DNA of 15,171 bases. Source: an uncultured Prosthecobacter sp. (lineage in GTDB: Bacteria > Verrucomicrobiota > Verrucomicrobiia > Verrucomicrobiales > Verrucomicrobiaceae). Below, piece after piece: positions 7,867 through 14,656 of this stretch. A model generated the notes under the pieces. It saw only the letters and a list, made by a program, of their open reading frames with translations, was not told where the DNA came from and made no database searches. The position numbers and the translations under genes are program-made. The stretch is taken from positions 1 through 15,171 of the forward strand of contig CANNUR010000051.1 of NCBI GenBank assembly GCA_947523045.1, given 5' to 3'. Position 1 is the stretch's first letter. Each line of letters opens with the position of its first letter.

Positions 7867-9330
7867 TTACTGGGGAAAGACGCGCACCGTCACGGTCTGC
7901 GGCTTGGTGCAGAACTCCAGCGAGGCGCGGCCGAACTGCTCGCCGATGCCGGACCAGCCGGCGCCGGTGATCGGGCTGTTCAGGTCGCGCACCTGCCAGG
8001 CGTTGATCCAGGCATGGCCCACCTGGATCTGCGGCGCCACCCGGTGCGCCCGCGAGATGTCGTTGGTCCAGATCGAGGTGGCCAGCCCGTACGGAGTGTC
8101 GTTGGCGAGCGCGATCGCCTCGGCTTCGTCCTCGAACGGGCGCACATGCAGCACCGGGCCGAACACCTCGTTGCGCACGAAGCGGGCCGTTTCCGGCAGG
8201 CCGGTGGCGATGCAGGGCTGGACGAAGGCGCCGGCATCGCGCGCGTCACCGAAGTCTGGGATTCCGCCGCCGTACACGACGGTGCCCCCGTCACGCCGGA
8301 TCGAACCCACGAGGTCCATCACCTTGCCGCGGTGCGCCTGCGAGATCAGCGGGCCCATGCTGAAGCCCTCGTGCCGGCGCTCGCCGATCACGATGCGGCG
8401 CGCCACCTGCGCCAGCCGTTCCACGAATTCGTCGTAGCGGCCGCGATGGACGTAGGCACGCTCGGTGCCGAAGCAGATCTGGCCGCAGTTGAAGAAGGCC
8501 GAGCGCGTCACGCCTTCCAGCGTGCGTTCCATGTCGGCGTCCTGGAACACCAGGGCCGCGTTCTTGCCGCCGAGTTCGAAGGCGACCTCGCGCAGGCCTT
8601 CGGCGGCCGCCTTCATGATGGCCGCGCCGGTGGCCGACTCGCCGGTGAAGGAGATCGCATCGACGCCGGGATGGCGCGTGATCCATTCTCCGGTCGAGCC
8701 GGCTCCCAGCCCATGCAGCATTGAGAAGGCGCCGGGCGGGAGGTGGCTGTCGCGGATGACCTCGGCCAGCACCGTGCAGGACGAAGGCGTTTCCTCCGAG
8801 GGTTTGGCGATCACCGCGTTGCCCATCAGCAGCGCGGGCGCCATCTTGAGGATCACCATCGACAGCGGCACGTTCCAAGGCGCGATGCAGGCGATCACGC
8901 CCTTGGGCCGGCGCACCGTGTACCAGAAGCCCTGGCCGGCCGGGCCCGCGTCGAAGGTCGATGAGCGGCTTTCCAGTCCCGGCGCCATGTCGCAGTAGCC
9001 GTCCAGCAGGCTGATAGCGCGCAGCCCGTCGAAATTGCGCGCCTGCCAGTAGGAGCGGCCTGTGTCCTGCACGTCCGCTTCCACCAGGTCGTCGACCCGC
9101 GCCTTCAGCCGCGCCGACAGGTCGCGCAGAATCCCGACCCGGGCGCTGACCGGCAGCCGTCCCCATTCGCCGCGCACCGTCGCCTGGCCGGCTTCGACCG
9201 CGCGATCGCCCATCGCCGGCGTGGCCTGGTGGACCAGGGCGACCAAGCTGCCGTCATAGGGGCTGCGCTTCTCGAAGCATTCGGCCGACGCGAGCCACTC
9301 GCCGGCGACGTAGTTTTGGAGCTGTTTCAT
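7867..9330 (-). CDS. Aldehyde dehydrogenase, 2-hydroxymuconic/2-aminomuconic semialdehyde dehydrogenase-like
   Basis: 487 residues, typical NAD(P)-dependent ALDH size. Seen: IAPWNVPL (149-156, cofactor/oxyanion Asn153), KPSEETP (176-182), SFTGESATG (228-235), FELGGKNAALV with general base E252, and NCGQICFGTERAYV with catalytic C286. The NCGQxCxGTER version and the C-terminal IGEQFGRASLEFCTKPQTV tail are typical of dehydrogenases acting on hydroxymuconic or aminomuconic semialdehyde, rather than betaine-aldehyde types. That would suit a meta-cleavage pathway, whereas the ring-cleavage gene here is gentisate-like. It may instead oxidise an aromatic or aliphatic aldehyde made by the SDR. It starts 16 nt after the sulfatase and has only a weak ribosome site. 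Family certain, substrate open. Confidence 0.92.
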   Translation of the reverse strand: MKQLQNYVAGEWLASAECFEKRSPYDGSLVALVHQATPAMGDRAVEAGQATVRGEWGRLPVSARVGILRDLSARLKARVDDLVEADVQDTGRSYWQARNFDGLRAISLLDGYCDMAPGLESRSSTFDAGPAGQGFWYTVRRPKGVIACIAPWNVPLSMVILKMAPALLMGNAVIAKPSEETPSSCTVLAEVIRDSHLPPGAFSMLHGLGAGSTGEWITRHPGVDAISFTGESATGAAIMKAAAEGLREVAFELGGKNAALVFQDADMERTLEGVTRSAFFNCGQICFGTERAYVHRGRYDEFVERLAQVARRIVIGERRHEGFSMGPLISQAHRGKVMDLVGSIRRDGGTVVYGGGIPDFGDARDAGAFVQPCIATGLPETARFVRNEVFGPVLHVRPFEDEAEAIALANDTPYGLATSIWTNDISRAHRVAPQIQVGHAWINAWQVRDLNSPITGAGWSGIGEQFGRASLEFCTKPQTVTVRVFPQ

Positions 9331-9346
9331 GCGTGTGACCGAGGCC

Positions 9347-10930
9347 TCAGGCGAGGGAGGTGGGGTTGGGACTTTCGTCGGCGTAATGGATCATCTGCCG
9401 CGACAGGTCGTGGAGCAGTGCGGCGCGCAGCGCGTGATACGCGGCATCGCCCCACAGGTTGCGGCATTCGTCCGGGTCGGACTCGAGGTCGTAGAGCTCG
9501 CCGAGATCGGTGCCGTCGTAGACGCTCAGCCGGTATCGGGCGGTCTGCAAGGTGCGCATCTTGACCCGCCCGGAAAACCCGAAGATGACCCGCTGGCCTT
9601 CCTCCTCGATCAGCAGCGCGTCGCGCCGCAGCGGAGCGTCGCTGCGCATCACCTCCAGCAGGTCCTGGCCCTGGATGCCGTTGTACGGCAGGCAACCGGC
9701 GCGCGCCAGGATCGTCGGGGCGATGTCGATCGTGGAGCACAGCTGCGCCGAGCGGCCAGGCTGCTGCAGCGCGGGGTCGCGCCAGATCAGGGGCACGCGC
9801 GTGAGGCCCTGGAAGTGCAGCGGCCCTTTCCATAGCAGCTGGTGGTCGCCGAAGAAGTCGCCATGGTCGGCGGTGAACAGGACCACCGTGTCATTGGCGA
9901 GGTCCAGCGCCTCGAGTCGGGCGAGCACTTCGCCGATCACCGCATCGAGATGGCTGATGCAGCCGTAATTCAGCGCCAGCGCCTCGCGCACTTCGCGCTC
10001 CGTGGCCGCGAAGCAGGCGGGCGTGTGCTTGACCGCCCTGCCCTGGTCGCGCTGGCGGTGCAGCCACTGGATGTGCGGCATTGCGGCACCGGGGTGGTTG
10101 TGAAAACTCGGCGGCAGTTCCATGTCCTCCGGGCGGTACATGTCCCAGAAACGGCCTGGCGGCGTGAACGGATGGTGCGGGTCCGGAAAAGAGCACTGCA
10201 GGAAGAAGGGCTGGCGCCGCTCGGCGAACTCTTCGAGCTTGCGGCAGGTTTCAAGGCCGATGTACGAACTGGTGCTCAGCTCCTCGGGCAGGCTGGAGCG
10301 CCAGGCCTGCCTGATCCGCGCCAGCTCGAAGTCGCCCGCCGGCAGCGCATGCTCGGGGCCGGTGCGCGTTGCCCATTCGGGGTGCTCGCGCTGCAGCCAA
10401 CGCTTGTAGTCGCCGGCGGCGGTATCGCCGTGGTTGATCACCAACCGGACGTCGTCAAATCCGTAGAAGGGAAAGGACACCGCGTGAGCGGGATCGGCGT
10501 CCCAGGAGGGCTGCCATTCCTGGTCCAGGCGGCCGGGCAGTGCACGACGCGCCTCGCCGCGGGTGGGCGGCGATCCCGCTGGCGGCCAGATCGGCGGCGC
10601 GCCCGTGATGTTCTGCAGGTGGCTCTTGCCGACCAGCGCCGTGGCGTAGCCGTTCTCGCGAAGGCGGTCGACGAAGGTGACGGTCGCTAGGTCGAGCGGG
10701 ATGCCATTGTGGCGGACGCCGTGCGCCGACGGCAGGCGGCCGGTCATCAGCGAGGCGCGGTTCGGCATGCAGATCGGCGAGGCCACGTAGCAGCGGTCAG
10801 CCTTCCAGCCTTCCGCAGCCAAGCGATCGATGTTGGGCGTGCGGACCACCGCGTTGCCATAGGCGCCGAGGTGATCGGCACGATGCTGGTCGGTGATGAA
10901 CAGGAGGAAGTTGGGCCGACGGGAATGCAT
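9347..10930 (-). CDS. Type I sulfatase (formylglycine-dependent), cytosolic
   Basis: 527 residues with the alkaline-phosphatase-superfamily sulfatase fold. The N-terminal metal site is in FLLFITDQHRADHLGAYGN (D14). The sulfatase signature is SPICMPNRASLMTGR (51-65): C54-x-P-x-R58 is the Cys that formylglycine-generating enzyme converts to formylglycine. The second metal-binding region is LFTADHGDFFGDHQLLWKG. No signal peptide is seen, so the enzyme should act in the cytoplasm on an imported sulfate ester. No formylglycine-generating enzyme is in the window. A TTG at 10934-10936 extends the frame by two residues, but the ATG at 10930 sits exactly where transcription from the TATAGT box would begin, so a leaderless start is preferred. 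It is the first gene of the run, divergent from a LysR regulator. Arylsulfatase is favoured by context; phosphonate or other ester hydrolase activity is possible within the superfamily. Confidence 0.9.
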   Translation of the reverse strand: MHSRRPNFLLFITDQHRADHLGAYGNAVVRTPNIDRLAAEGWKADRCYVASPICMPNRASLMTGRLPSAHGVRHNGIPLDLATVTFVDRLRENGYATALVGKSHLQNITGAPPIWPPAGSPPTRGEARRALPGRLDQEWQPSWDADPAHAVSFPFYGFDDVRLVINHGDTAAGDYKRWLQREHPEWATRTGPEHALPAGDFELARIRQAWRSSLPEELSTSSYIGLETCRKLEEFAERRQPFFLQCSFPDPHHPFTPPGRFWDMYRPEDMELPPSFHNHPGAAMPHIQWLHRQRDQGRAVKHTPACFAATEREVREALALNYGCISHLDAVIGEVLARLEALDLANDTVVLFTADHGDFFGDHQLLWKGPLHFQGLTRVPLIWRDPALQQPGRSAQLCSTIDIAPTILARAGCLPYNGIQGQDLLEVMRSDAPLRRDALLIEEEGQRVIFGFSGRVKMRTLQTARYRLSVYDGTDLGELYDLESDPDECRNLWGDAAYHALRAALLHDLSRQMIHYADESPNPTSLA

Positions 10931-10936
10931 GGGCAA

Positions 10937-10999
10937 ACTATAGCCACGCCCGTCATCTTGCGATAATGAAAAATGAACCCTTAGCTATACACTGAAGTT
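10937..10999. promoter_or_regulatory. Divergent promoter region between sulfatase operon and LysR gene
   Basis: A 63-bp gap (69 bp between the two ATGs) serves both directions. Minus strand: TATAGT at 10937-10942, six bases before the sulfatase ATG, with a poor -35 region. Plus strand: TATACA at 10986-10991, placing transcription start at about 10998-11000, next to the LysR ATG. Neither start codon has a convincing ribosome site, so both transcripts may be leaderless. Between the boxes lies a 17-bp dyad TCATCTTGCGATAATGA (10953-10969), a candidate LysR operator, and TATAGC/GCTATA form inverted flanks at 10939-10944 and 10984-10989. The dyad does not give the textbook T-N11-A spacing, so its assignment is tentative. 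Confidence 0.5.
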
Positions 11000-11938
11000 A
11001 TGGCACAGAGAGATTGGTCGACTCACCTCCGGATGCGGCAATTGCGCACCCTCCTGACCCTGCACGACACGGGAAACCTCAGCCGGACTGCGCGCGAGAT
11101 GGCGATGACGCAGCCGGCGCTGTCCAAGTGGCTTAAGGAACTGGAGCAGGATCTCGGCGCGCGGCTGTTCACCCGCCATTCGAAGGGCCTGGTTCCGACC
11201 GGCGCCTGCGACCTGCTGGCCGAGCGCTCCCGGCTCCTGCTGAATGAAATGGCCCGCACCGTGGACCTGCTCGATGCGTTCAAGGAAGGCGTGCAGGGCA
11301 AGCTGTATGTCGGCACCACGCCAACCGCGAGCACGGAAGTGATTCCTGCTTCGGTGGCGGCCATGGCGCAGCGGTTTCCGCGCACGATGCTCGTGGTTCG
11401 CGAAGGCCCTATCGACCTGCTGCTGCCGCAGTTGCAGGACGGCCGGATGGACCTGATCGTGTCGGTGCTGGAGGACCGCGACTATGGCGGCGGCATTGCC
11501 CAGAGCCGCCTCTATCGCGAGCAGATGGTGATCGTCGCCGGTACCGCGCATCCGCTGCATCGCAGGCGCACGCTGACCTGGGCGGCAGTCGCCGCATACC
11601 CCTGGGTCGGTGCGCCAAAGGACAGCCTGGTGTATCGCGAGCTGATGCACGAGTTCGCTTTGGCCAATCAGCCATTGCCGGAATTCCTGGGCGACATCTC
11701 GTCCTCGGTGATCACTGCGAGCCTGCTCGCGCGCACCGAGACCCTGGCCTTGATGTCGCATCGTTCGGCGCTGCTGTTCGAGCGAGCCGGCCTGCTCCGG
11801 ATACTGAAGCTGCCGATGCACCGGCGTCTCTACGTCGGCGTGCTCTGGCGCAAGGAGGCCCGGCTGGGGGAGGTCGGCGATGCCTTCGTTCTGTGCCTGC
11901 GTGAATCTTGCGCCGGCTTCACTGATTCGCGGCGATGA
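11000..11938 (+). CDS. LysR-family transcriptional regulator
   Basis: 312 residues, a standard LysR length. The N-terminal winged helix-turn-helix spans about 12-68 (MRQLRTLLTLHDTGNLSRTAREMAMTQP, ALSKWLKELEQDLGARLFTR). A linker and effector-binding domain follow from about 98 (GKLYVGTTPTASTEVIPASVAAM). The version LRTLLTLHDTGNLSRTA with SKWLKELEQDLGARLF resembles the GbpR-like branch. It is divergent from and adjacent to the sulfatase-led operon, the usual arrangement for a LysR activator controlling a catabolic operon in response to substrate or an intermediate. Its ATG lies about one base from the predicted transcription start and has no clear ribosome site. The C-terminus ends at 11936-11938, with no terminator-like hairpin seen downstream. 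Confidence 0.93.
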   Translation: MAQRDWSTHLRMRQLRTLLTLHDTGNLSRTAREMAMTQPALSKWLKELEQDLGARLFTRHSKGLVPTGACDLLAERSRLLLNEMARTVDLLDAFKEGVQGKLYVGTTPTASTEVIPASVAAMAQRFPRTMLVVREGPIDLLLPQLQDGRMDLIVSVLEDRDYGGGIAQSRLYREQMVIVAGTAHPLHRRRTLTWAAVAAYPWVGAPKDSLVYRELMHEFALANQPLPEFLGDISSSVITASLLARTETLALMSHRSALLFERAGLLRILKLPMHRRLYVGVLWRKEARLGEVGDAFVLCLRESCAGFTDSRR

Positions 11939-11974
11939 TCCATTGCGTCGGCATGAATGGACTTGAATCACGCG

Positions 11975-12235
11975 GAATTGCTCCTTGTTGGTGATGGTGG
12001 AGATCACCGACAGGCGGTGGCGCTTGTTGTTCACCGGCACCGCCGGCATCTGGCCCTGCGGCCCATTGCCGCGCCCGCGCACGTCGGCGCAGCGCAGCCC
12101 GGCATCGTCGCCCCAGTGGATCTGGGCGCCCTGGACCCTGGCGGGCGCCGCGATGACCGGGTAGTCCTCTCGAGCCACTTCTTGACCGCCACGCTCGCCT
12201 GCGTCGGATGACGGTGTGCCTCAGACGTCGCCGAA
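11975..12235 (-). pseudogene. IS630-family transposase remnant (frameshifted internal fragment)
   Basis: Two overlapping frames carry pieces of an IS630-type DDE transposase. Upstream: HRHPTQASVAVKKWLE (to about 12168). After a frame change: REDYPVIAAPARVQGAQIHWGDDAGLRCADVRGR, then GNGPQGQMPAV, NNKRHRLSVISTITNKEQ (to about 11978). The phrases VKKWLE-EDYPxIAARA, IHWGDE and DVRGR are hallmarks of these enzymes, where the D of WGD(E) is a catalytic acid. Both the N-terminal helix-turn-helix region and the rest of the catalytic domain are missing, and no terminal inverted repeats were found. Similarity ends abruptly about 40 nt after the LysR stop codon. Confidence 0.72.
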
Positions 12236-12252
12236 CGACCGCTTCCCAGGAT

Positions 12253-12275
12253 TCGACGTTGCGCGTAAACGTCGA
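12253..12275. repeat. 8-bp perfect inverted repeat (hairpin)
   Basis: TCGACGTT (12253-12260) and AACGTCGA (12268-12275) with a 7-base spacer. There is no T-run after it on either strand, so it does not look like a terminator. It lies just upstream of the IS630 transposase remnant and may be an old element end or a chance palindrome. Confidence 0.4.
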
Positions 12276-12279
12276 GCAT

Positions 12280-12792
12280 AGTCCGCTGTCAGGGTGAACC
12301 GGTCAAACGACTGGAAAACGTCGACCAGCCGGAATGGGTCGATAGCTGACGACGGCCCTGCTTGTCTCGACCGACTGCTCCCAGCCTGAAGCGGACGGAC
12401 AGACCAGCAGACAAGTCGGGCGATCTTGGGTGATAGCGTGAGTCGTCAACCGAGCCAGCAAGTTGCCGATTCAGAAGGCGTGGAATCGTGATCCAGCTCG
12501 ATCAGGATCGCGGACGGCACATCTGCGCCGGTTCATGGCAGATCAACAAGCAACATGCTGGCTGAAACAGTCCCTCCATCCGGAGGTTTTGATTATCTGG
12601 AGTCGAGAATTTCAACCCTTGGGTGAATTTCAGAACAAGATCTAATCAATCTCGGTGCTATACGTAAACCCCCCCGGTTAATCAATCGCGGCGCTTGGAC
12701 GTCTCCCATCTACAGCATGAGAGGCAGGATTCGCAGACGTGAAAGCGGCTTCTCTGCCTCCGCGGGCAGCACAGTGCTGGCATCCGTCCACC
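12280..12792. other. Gene-poor stretch between IS630 remnant and hipA
   Basis: No convincing gene on either strand. Composition becomes less GC-rich from about 12540. It contains a C7 run (12669-12675), two imperfect 17-bp direct repeats (12643-12659 and 12679-12695), and two copies of GAATTTCA (12607-12614, 12625-12632) around the small palindrome ACCCTTGGGT. A 60-codon plus frame at 12463-12645 has no recognisable motif or ribosome site. The region looks like a rearrangement scar downstream of hipA. Confidence 0.5.
12643..12695. repeat. Pair of 17-bp imperfect direct repeats
   Basis: TAATCAATCTCGGTGCT at 12643-12659 and TAATCAATCGCGGCGCT at 12679-12695 differ at two positions and are 36 bp apart start to start. 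A third core copy, TAATCAAT, lies at 14539-14546, near the tRNA-like sequence at the right edge of the hip region. Possible protein-binding sites or element-end repeats; no function is assigned. Confidence 0.45.
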
Positions 12793-14049
12793 CTACTGCG
12801 CACGAAACTGCGCGTGGGCCGAGAAAGCCCCCGCAGTCAGGTCGATGTCGGCGCCTGAGATGTCAGCCCTGCGCGCCGCGTACTGCCAGCTATCGACCAC
12901 CGTCGCCACTTCCTCCACCACCTGCCGAGCAGGGCCGTCGCCAAGCCCGTAGAACGCCGCCGTGCCGAGAACCGTCTCCAGACTCGGCCGGTTGTCGACA
13001 TCGTCGATGTTCAGGACATGCTCTGCCTTGTCGATGTTCGGGTTGACATCAAACGCCGGCGCGAGGCGCCACCCGGTCTTGCCAAGCACGAAGCCATGGT
13101 TGCGCAAGTGATCGTCCCGGTTCCCGACCGCGACGTTGAATGCCACACGCCGGAACAGTTGTGCCAGGTCTGCATCTGCATGTTCCGCATCGCCCTGGGC
13201 GCGGATGAACTGGGCCAGTTCCAGGTAGCTCGTGCCCTCGCTCTGCGTCTTGCGCAGCAGGGTCATCGCCGAGGCATAGAAGCGCCTCGCGCCATGTGCG
13301 CGATCGAACCGCTGCACGCAAAAGGTGTGGAAGTCGTTGCCCAGCCTGATTAGCCTCGCGGGCGGTACATCCACGCCTGCCTTCCGGGCAAGTTGGTCAA
13401 CCACGTACTCCCAGGCCCCGACATCCCGGTCATCATCCCGGGCGGGGAACTTGGCGATCCAGAGCGAACCGTCGGCTTCGGTGAAGTTGGCCTTCGGCCT
13501 GGCCCCGCCCAGCGAGGCGCCTGGCGCGACGAGCACCGCCAGCCACTTGCGCAGGGCATCGAGGTCGTCGATACGCCGGTTGCTGAGCTGATAGGCCACC
13601 GCCTCCAGTTCGCGCAGTGTCGTCACCGGAGGCGCCGCCATCTTCTCGTCACCAAGGAAGGTTTCCGTGCCCGGCCGGCGAAAGCGCAATGCACCTTGGC
13701 GAGTCTGATCCTGAACACCGATGAGGAAGTCCCAGGCGTAGAGCGTGCGGGGTGGCCGCTTCTCGTCCTTGGCCTGCAGTGCCTCGCGGCGCTTCATGAG
13801 CGTTTGGCCCCAGCGGTCCGGCGATGAGTCCAGGAAGATCCCGAAGTTGCCCAGTTCCGGCTTCGGAAAGAAGGGGTGCTCGTCCAAGGAGAGATCGGGG
13901 TCCAGCGCGAAGGCGCGCGGGTCCTTGAGCCAGTCTCGTTCATAGTGGAAGCGAATCTGGCCACGGTCATGGGCAAGCGTGCCAACCAGGCATGGAGGGC
14001 CGAGGTCATCGTCCAGCCAGACCTCCAGGGCGTTGTCCTGCTTGCTCAT
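12793..14049 (-). CDS. hipA: HipA-family serine/threonine kinase toxin
   Basis: 418 residues, close to the usual HipA length of about 440. HipA toxins phosphorylate translation-related targets (GltX in E. coli) and cause growth arrest; HipB neutralises them. Seen: the N-terminal subdomain with ELGNFGIFLDSSPDRWGQTLM (65-85), the glycine-rich loop GASLGGARPKANF (177-189) where S179 corresponds to the self-phosphorylated serine region, the ATP-binding lysine in LWIAKFP (K200), the catalytic loop VGNRDDHLRNHGFVL (308-322) with Asp and Asn, and the metal-binding LAPAFDVNP (329-337). All key kinase elements look intact. The start overlaps the hipB stop by ATGA, the standard coupled hipBA arrangement. 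Targets may differ from E. coli HipA. Confidence 0.93.
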   Translation of the reverse strand: MSKQDNALEVWLDDDLGPPCLVGTLAHDRGQIRFHYERDWLKDPRAFALDPDLSLDEHPFFPKPELGNFGIFLDSSPDRWGQTLMKRREALQAKDEKRPPRTLYAWDFLIGVQDQTRQGALRFRRPGTETFLGDEKMAAPPVTTLRELEAVAYQLSNRRIDDLDALRKWLAVLVAPGASLGGARPKANFTEADGSLWIAKFPARDDDRDVGAWEYVVDQLARKAGVDVPPARLIRLGNDFHTFCVQRFDRAHGARRFYASAMTLLRKTQSEGTSYLELAQFIRAQGDAEHADADLAQLFRRVAFNVAVGNRDDHLRNHGFVLGKTGWRLAPAFDVNPNIDKAEHVLNIDDVDNRPSLETVLGTAAFYGLGDGPARQVVEEVATVVDSWQYAARRADISGADIDLTAGAFSAHAQFRAQ

Positions 14050-14399
14050 ACAGACCCCTCGCGACTCTGGGCCGGTGAAGGGCTGACCTTTCGGCGCCTG
14101 GCATCGGGTGACGGCTCCAGCGCCAGATCCTGCAGCTTGCGCCCGATCCGGTCATCGGCGGCCAGCAGATTGAGATCGCCTTCGAGGCCCAGCACGGCCA
14201 GCACCCGGATATAGGCCCCCAGGGTTGCACCAGGATCGCCGGCCTCGACTTTGTACACGGTGGTTCTGGAAACCCCCGCTCGCTGGGCCACCACCGCGTT
14301 GCTCAGCTTGCGCCTCTTGCGGGCAAGGCGTAGCCGTTCGCCCAGCTCGGAGAGCAGGCGCTGCTCTTGGGGAAAGACAACGGGAGGTTTGCGCGGCAT
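14046..14399 (-). CDS. hipB: HipB-like XRE/Cro helix-turn-helix antitoxin
   Basis: 117 residues. A Cro/C1-type helix-turn-helix spans about 17-75: LSELGERLRLARKRRKLSNAVVAQRAGVSRTTVYKVEAGD with the recognition helix in SRTTVYKVE. The C-terminal tail is basic and probably flexible (RRRKVSPSPAQSREGSV). HipB-type proteins bind HipA and repress their own operon. The ATG at 14399 is preferred over one at 14429, because the latter coincides with the predicted transcription start (TATAAT at 14436-14441). From 14399 the mRNA leader would be about 30 nt, though no strong ribosome site is seen. It overlaps hipA by 4 nt. Confidence 0.9.
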   Translation of the reverse strand: MPRKPPVVFPQEQRLLSELGERLRLARKRRKLSNAVVAQRAGVSRTTVYKVEAGDPGATLGAYIRVLAVLGLEGDLNLLAADDRIGRKLQDLALEPSPDARRRKVSPSPAQSREGSV

Positions 14400-14412
14400 G
14401 TTCGCTATTAAA

Positions 14413-14464
14413 GACAAAAAATCCAACATTTGTCCATTATAGAGAGATACAGGGCCTATGGCTA
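14413..14464 (-). promoter_or_regulatory. hipBA promoter and candidate HipB operator
   Basis: On the minus strand a consensus -10 TATAAT (14436-14441) lies 17 bp from a TAGCCA -35 hexamer (14459-14464, four of six matches to TTGACA). An inverted repeat GACAAA (14413-14418) / TTTGTC (14429-14434) with a 10-bp spacer covers the predicted start site. This is the usual place for HipB-type autorepression; binding itself is inferred. Confidence 0.6.
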
Positions 14465-14566
14465 GAACTTGCCAACAGGCATCAAACTGGTACTATTTCT
14501 GGCCCAAACTGGATATCTGAACTGGGAAAATTCTTTATTAATCAATGGGTTGAATGCTAGATTTTG

Positions 14567-14584
14567 TTCCCTTCACCCGCTCCA
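14567..14584 (+). other. tRNA-Gly 3'-end sequence without the rest of the tRNA (putative attachment site)
   Basis: TTCCCTTCACCCGCTCCA matches the end of a glycine tRNA: T-stem 3' strand CCCTT, acceptor strand CACCCGC, discriminator T and encoded CCA. The partner 5' acceptor GCGGGTG, the D arm and the anticodon arm are absent upstream, where the DNA is AT-rich and unrelated. An 18-base tRNA 3' end followed by a terminator is what remains at one end of an island integrated by a tyrosine recombinase into a tRNA gene. Elements of the ICEclc type target tRNA-Gly 3' ends. The complete tRNA would lie at the other end, outside the window. Confidence 0.6.
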
Positions 14585-14618
14585 AATACCCATCTCACTA
14601 GGCCTCAAGCCACCCCGC

Positions 14619-14653
14619 AACCCGTTGACTCTACTAGAGCAGCGGGTTTTTTT
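14619..14653 (+). terminator. Rho-independent terminator (plus strand)
   Basis: AACCCG (14619-14624) pairs with CGGGTT (14643-14648), with an inner CTC/GAG pairing, followed by a T-run to 14653. It lies 34 nt after the tRNA-Gly 3' remnant in the same orientation, so it is probably the native terminator of that tRNA gene. Immediately after the T-run comes GTT and the presumed intron start. Confidence 0.75.
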
Positions 14654-14656
14654 GTT

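Noticed and set aside
10985..12178. Minus-strand open frame of 397 codons opposite the LysR gene
   Set aside because: Only its first 67 codons resemble a protein (IS630 fragment). The rest is the antisense of the LysR gene.
12227..12360. Minus-strand frame reading AIDPFRLVDVFQSFDRFTL and onward to a TGA at about 12227
   Set aside because: It has somewhat protein-like composition, but no family was recognised, no start codon was established, and it lies in a scarred region.
12463..12645. 60-codon plus-strand frame between the IS630 remnant and hipA
   Set aside because: No ribosome site, no recognisable motif, and composition unlike the real genes nearby.
12643..12695. CRISPR array or replication iterons suggested by the repeats
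   Set aside because: Only two copies, with mismatches and no regular spacers, cas genes, rep gene or further repeats nearby.
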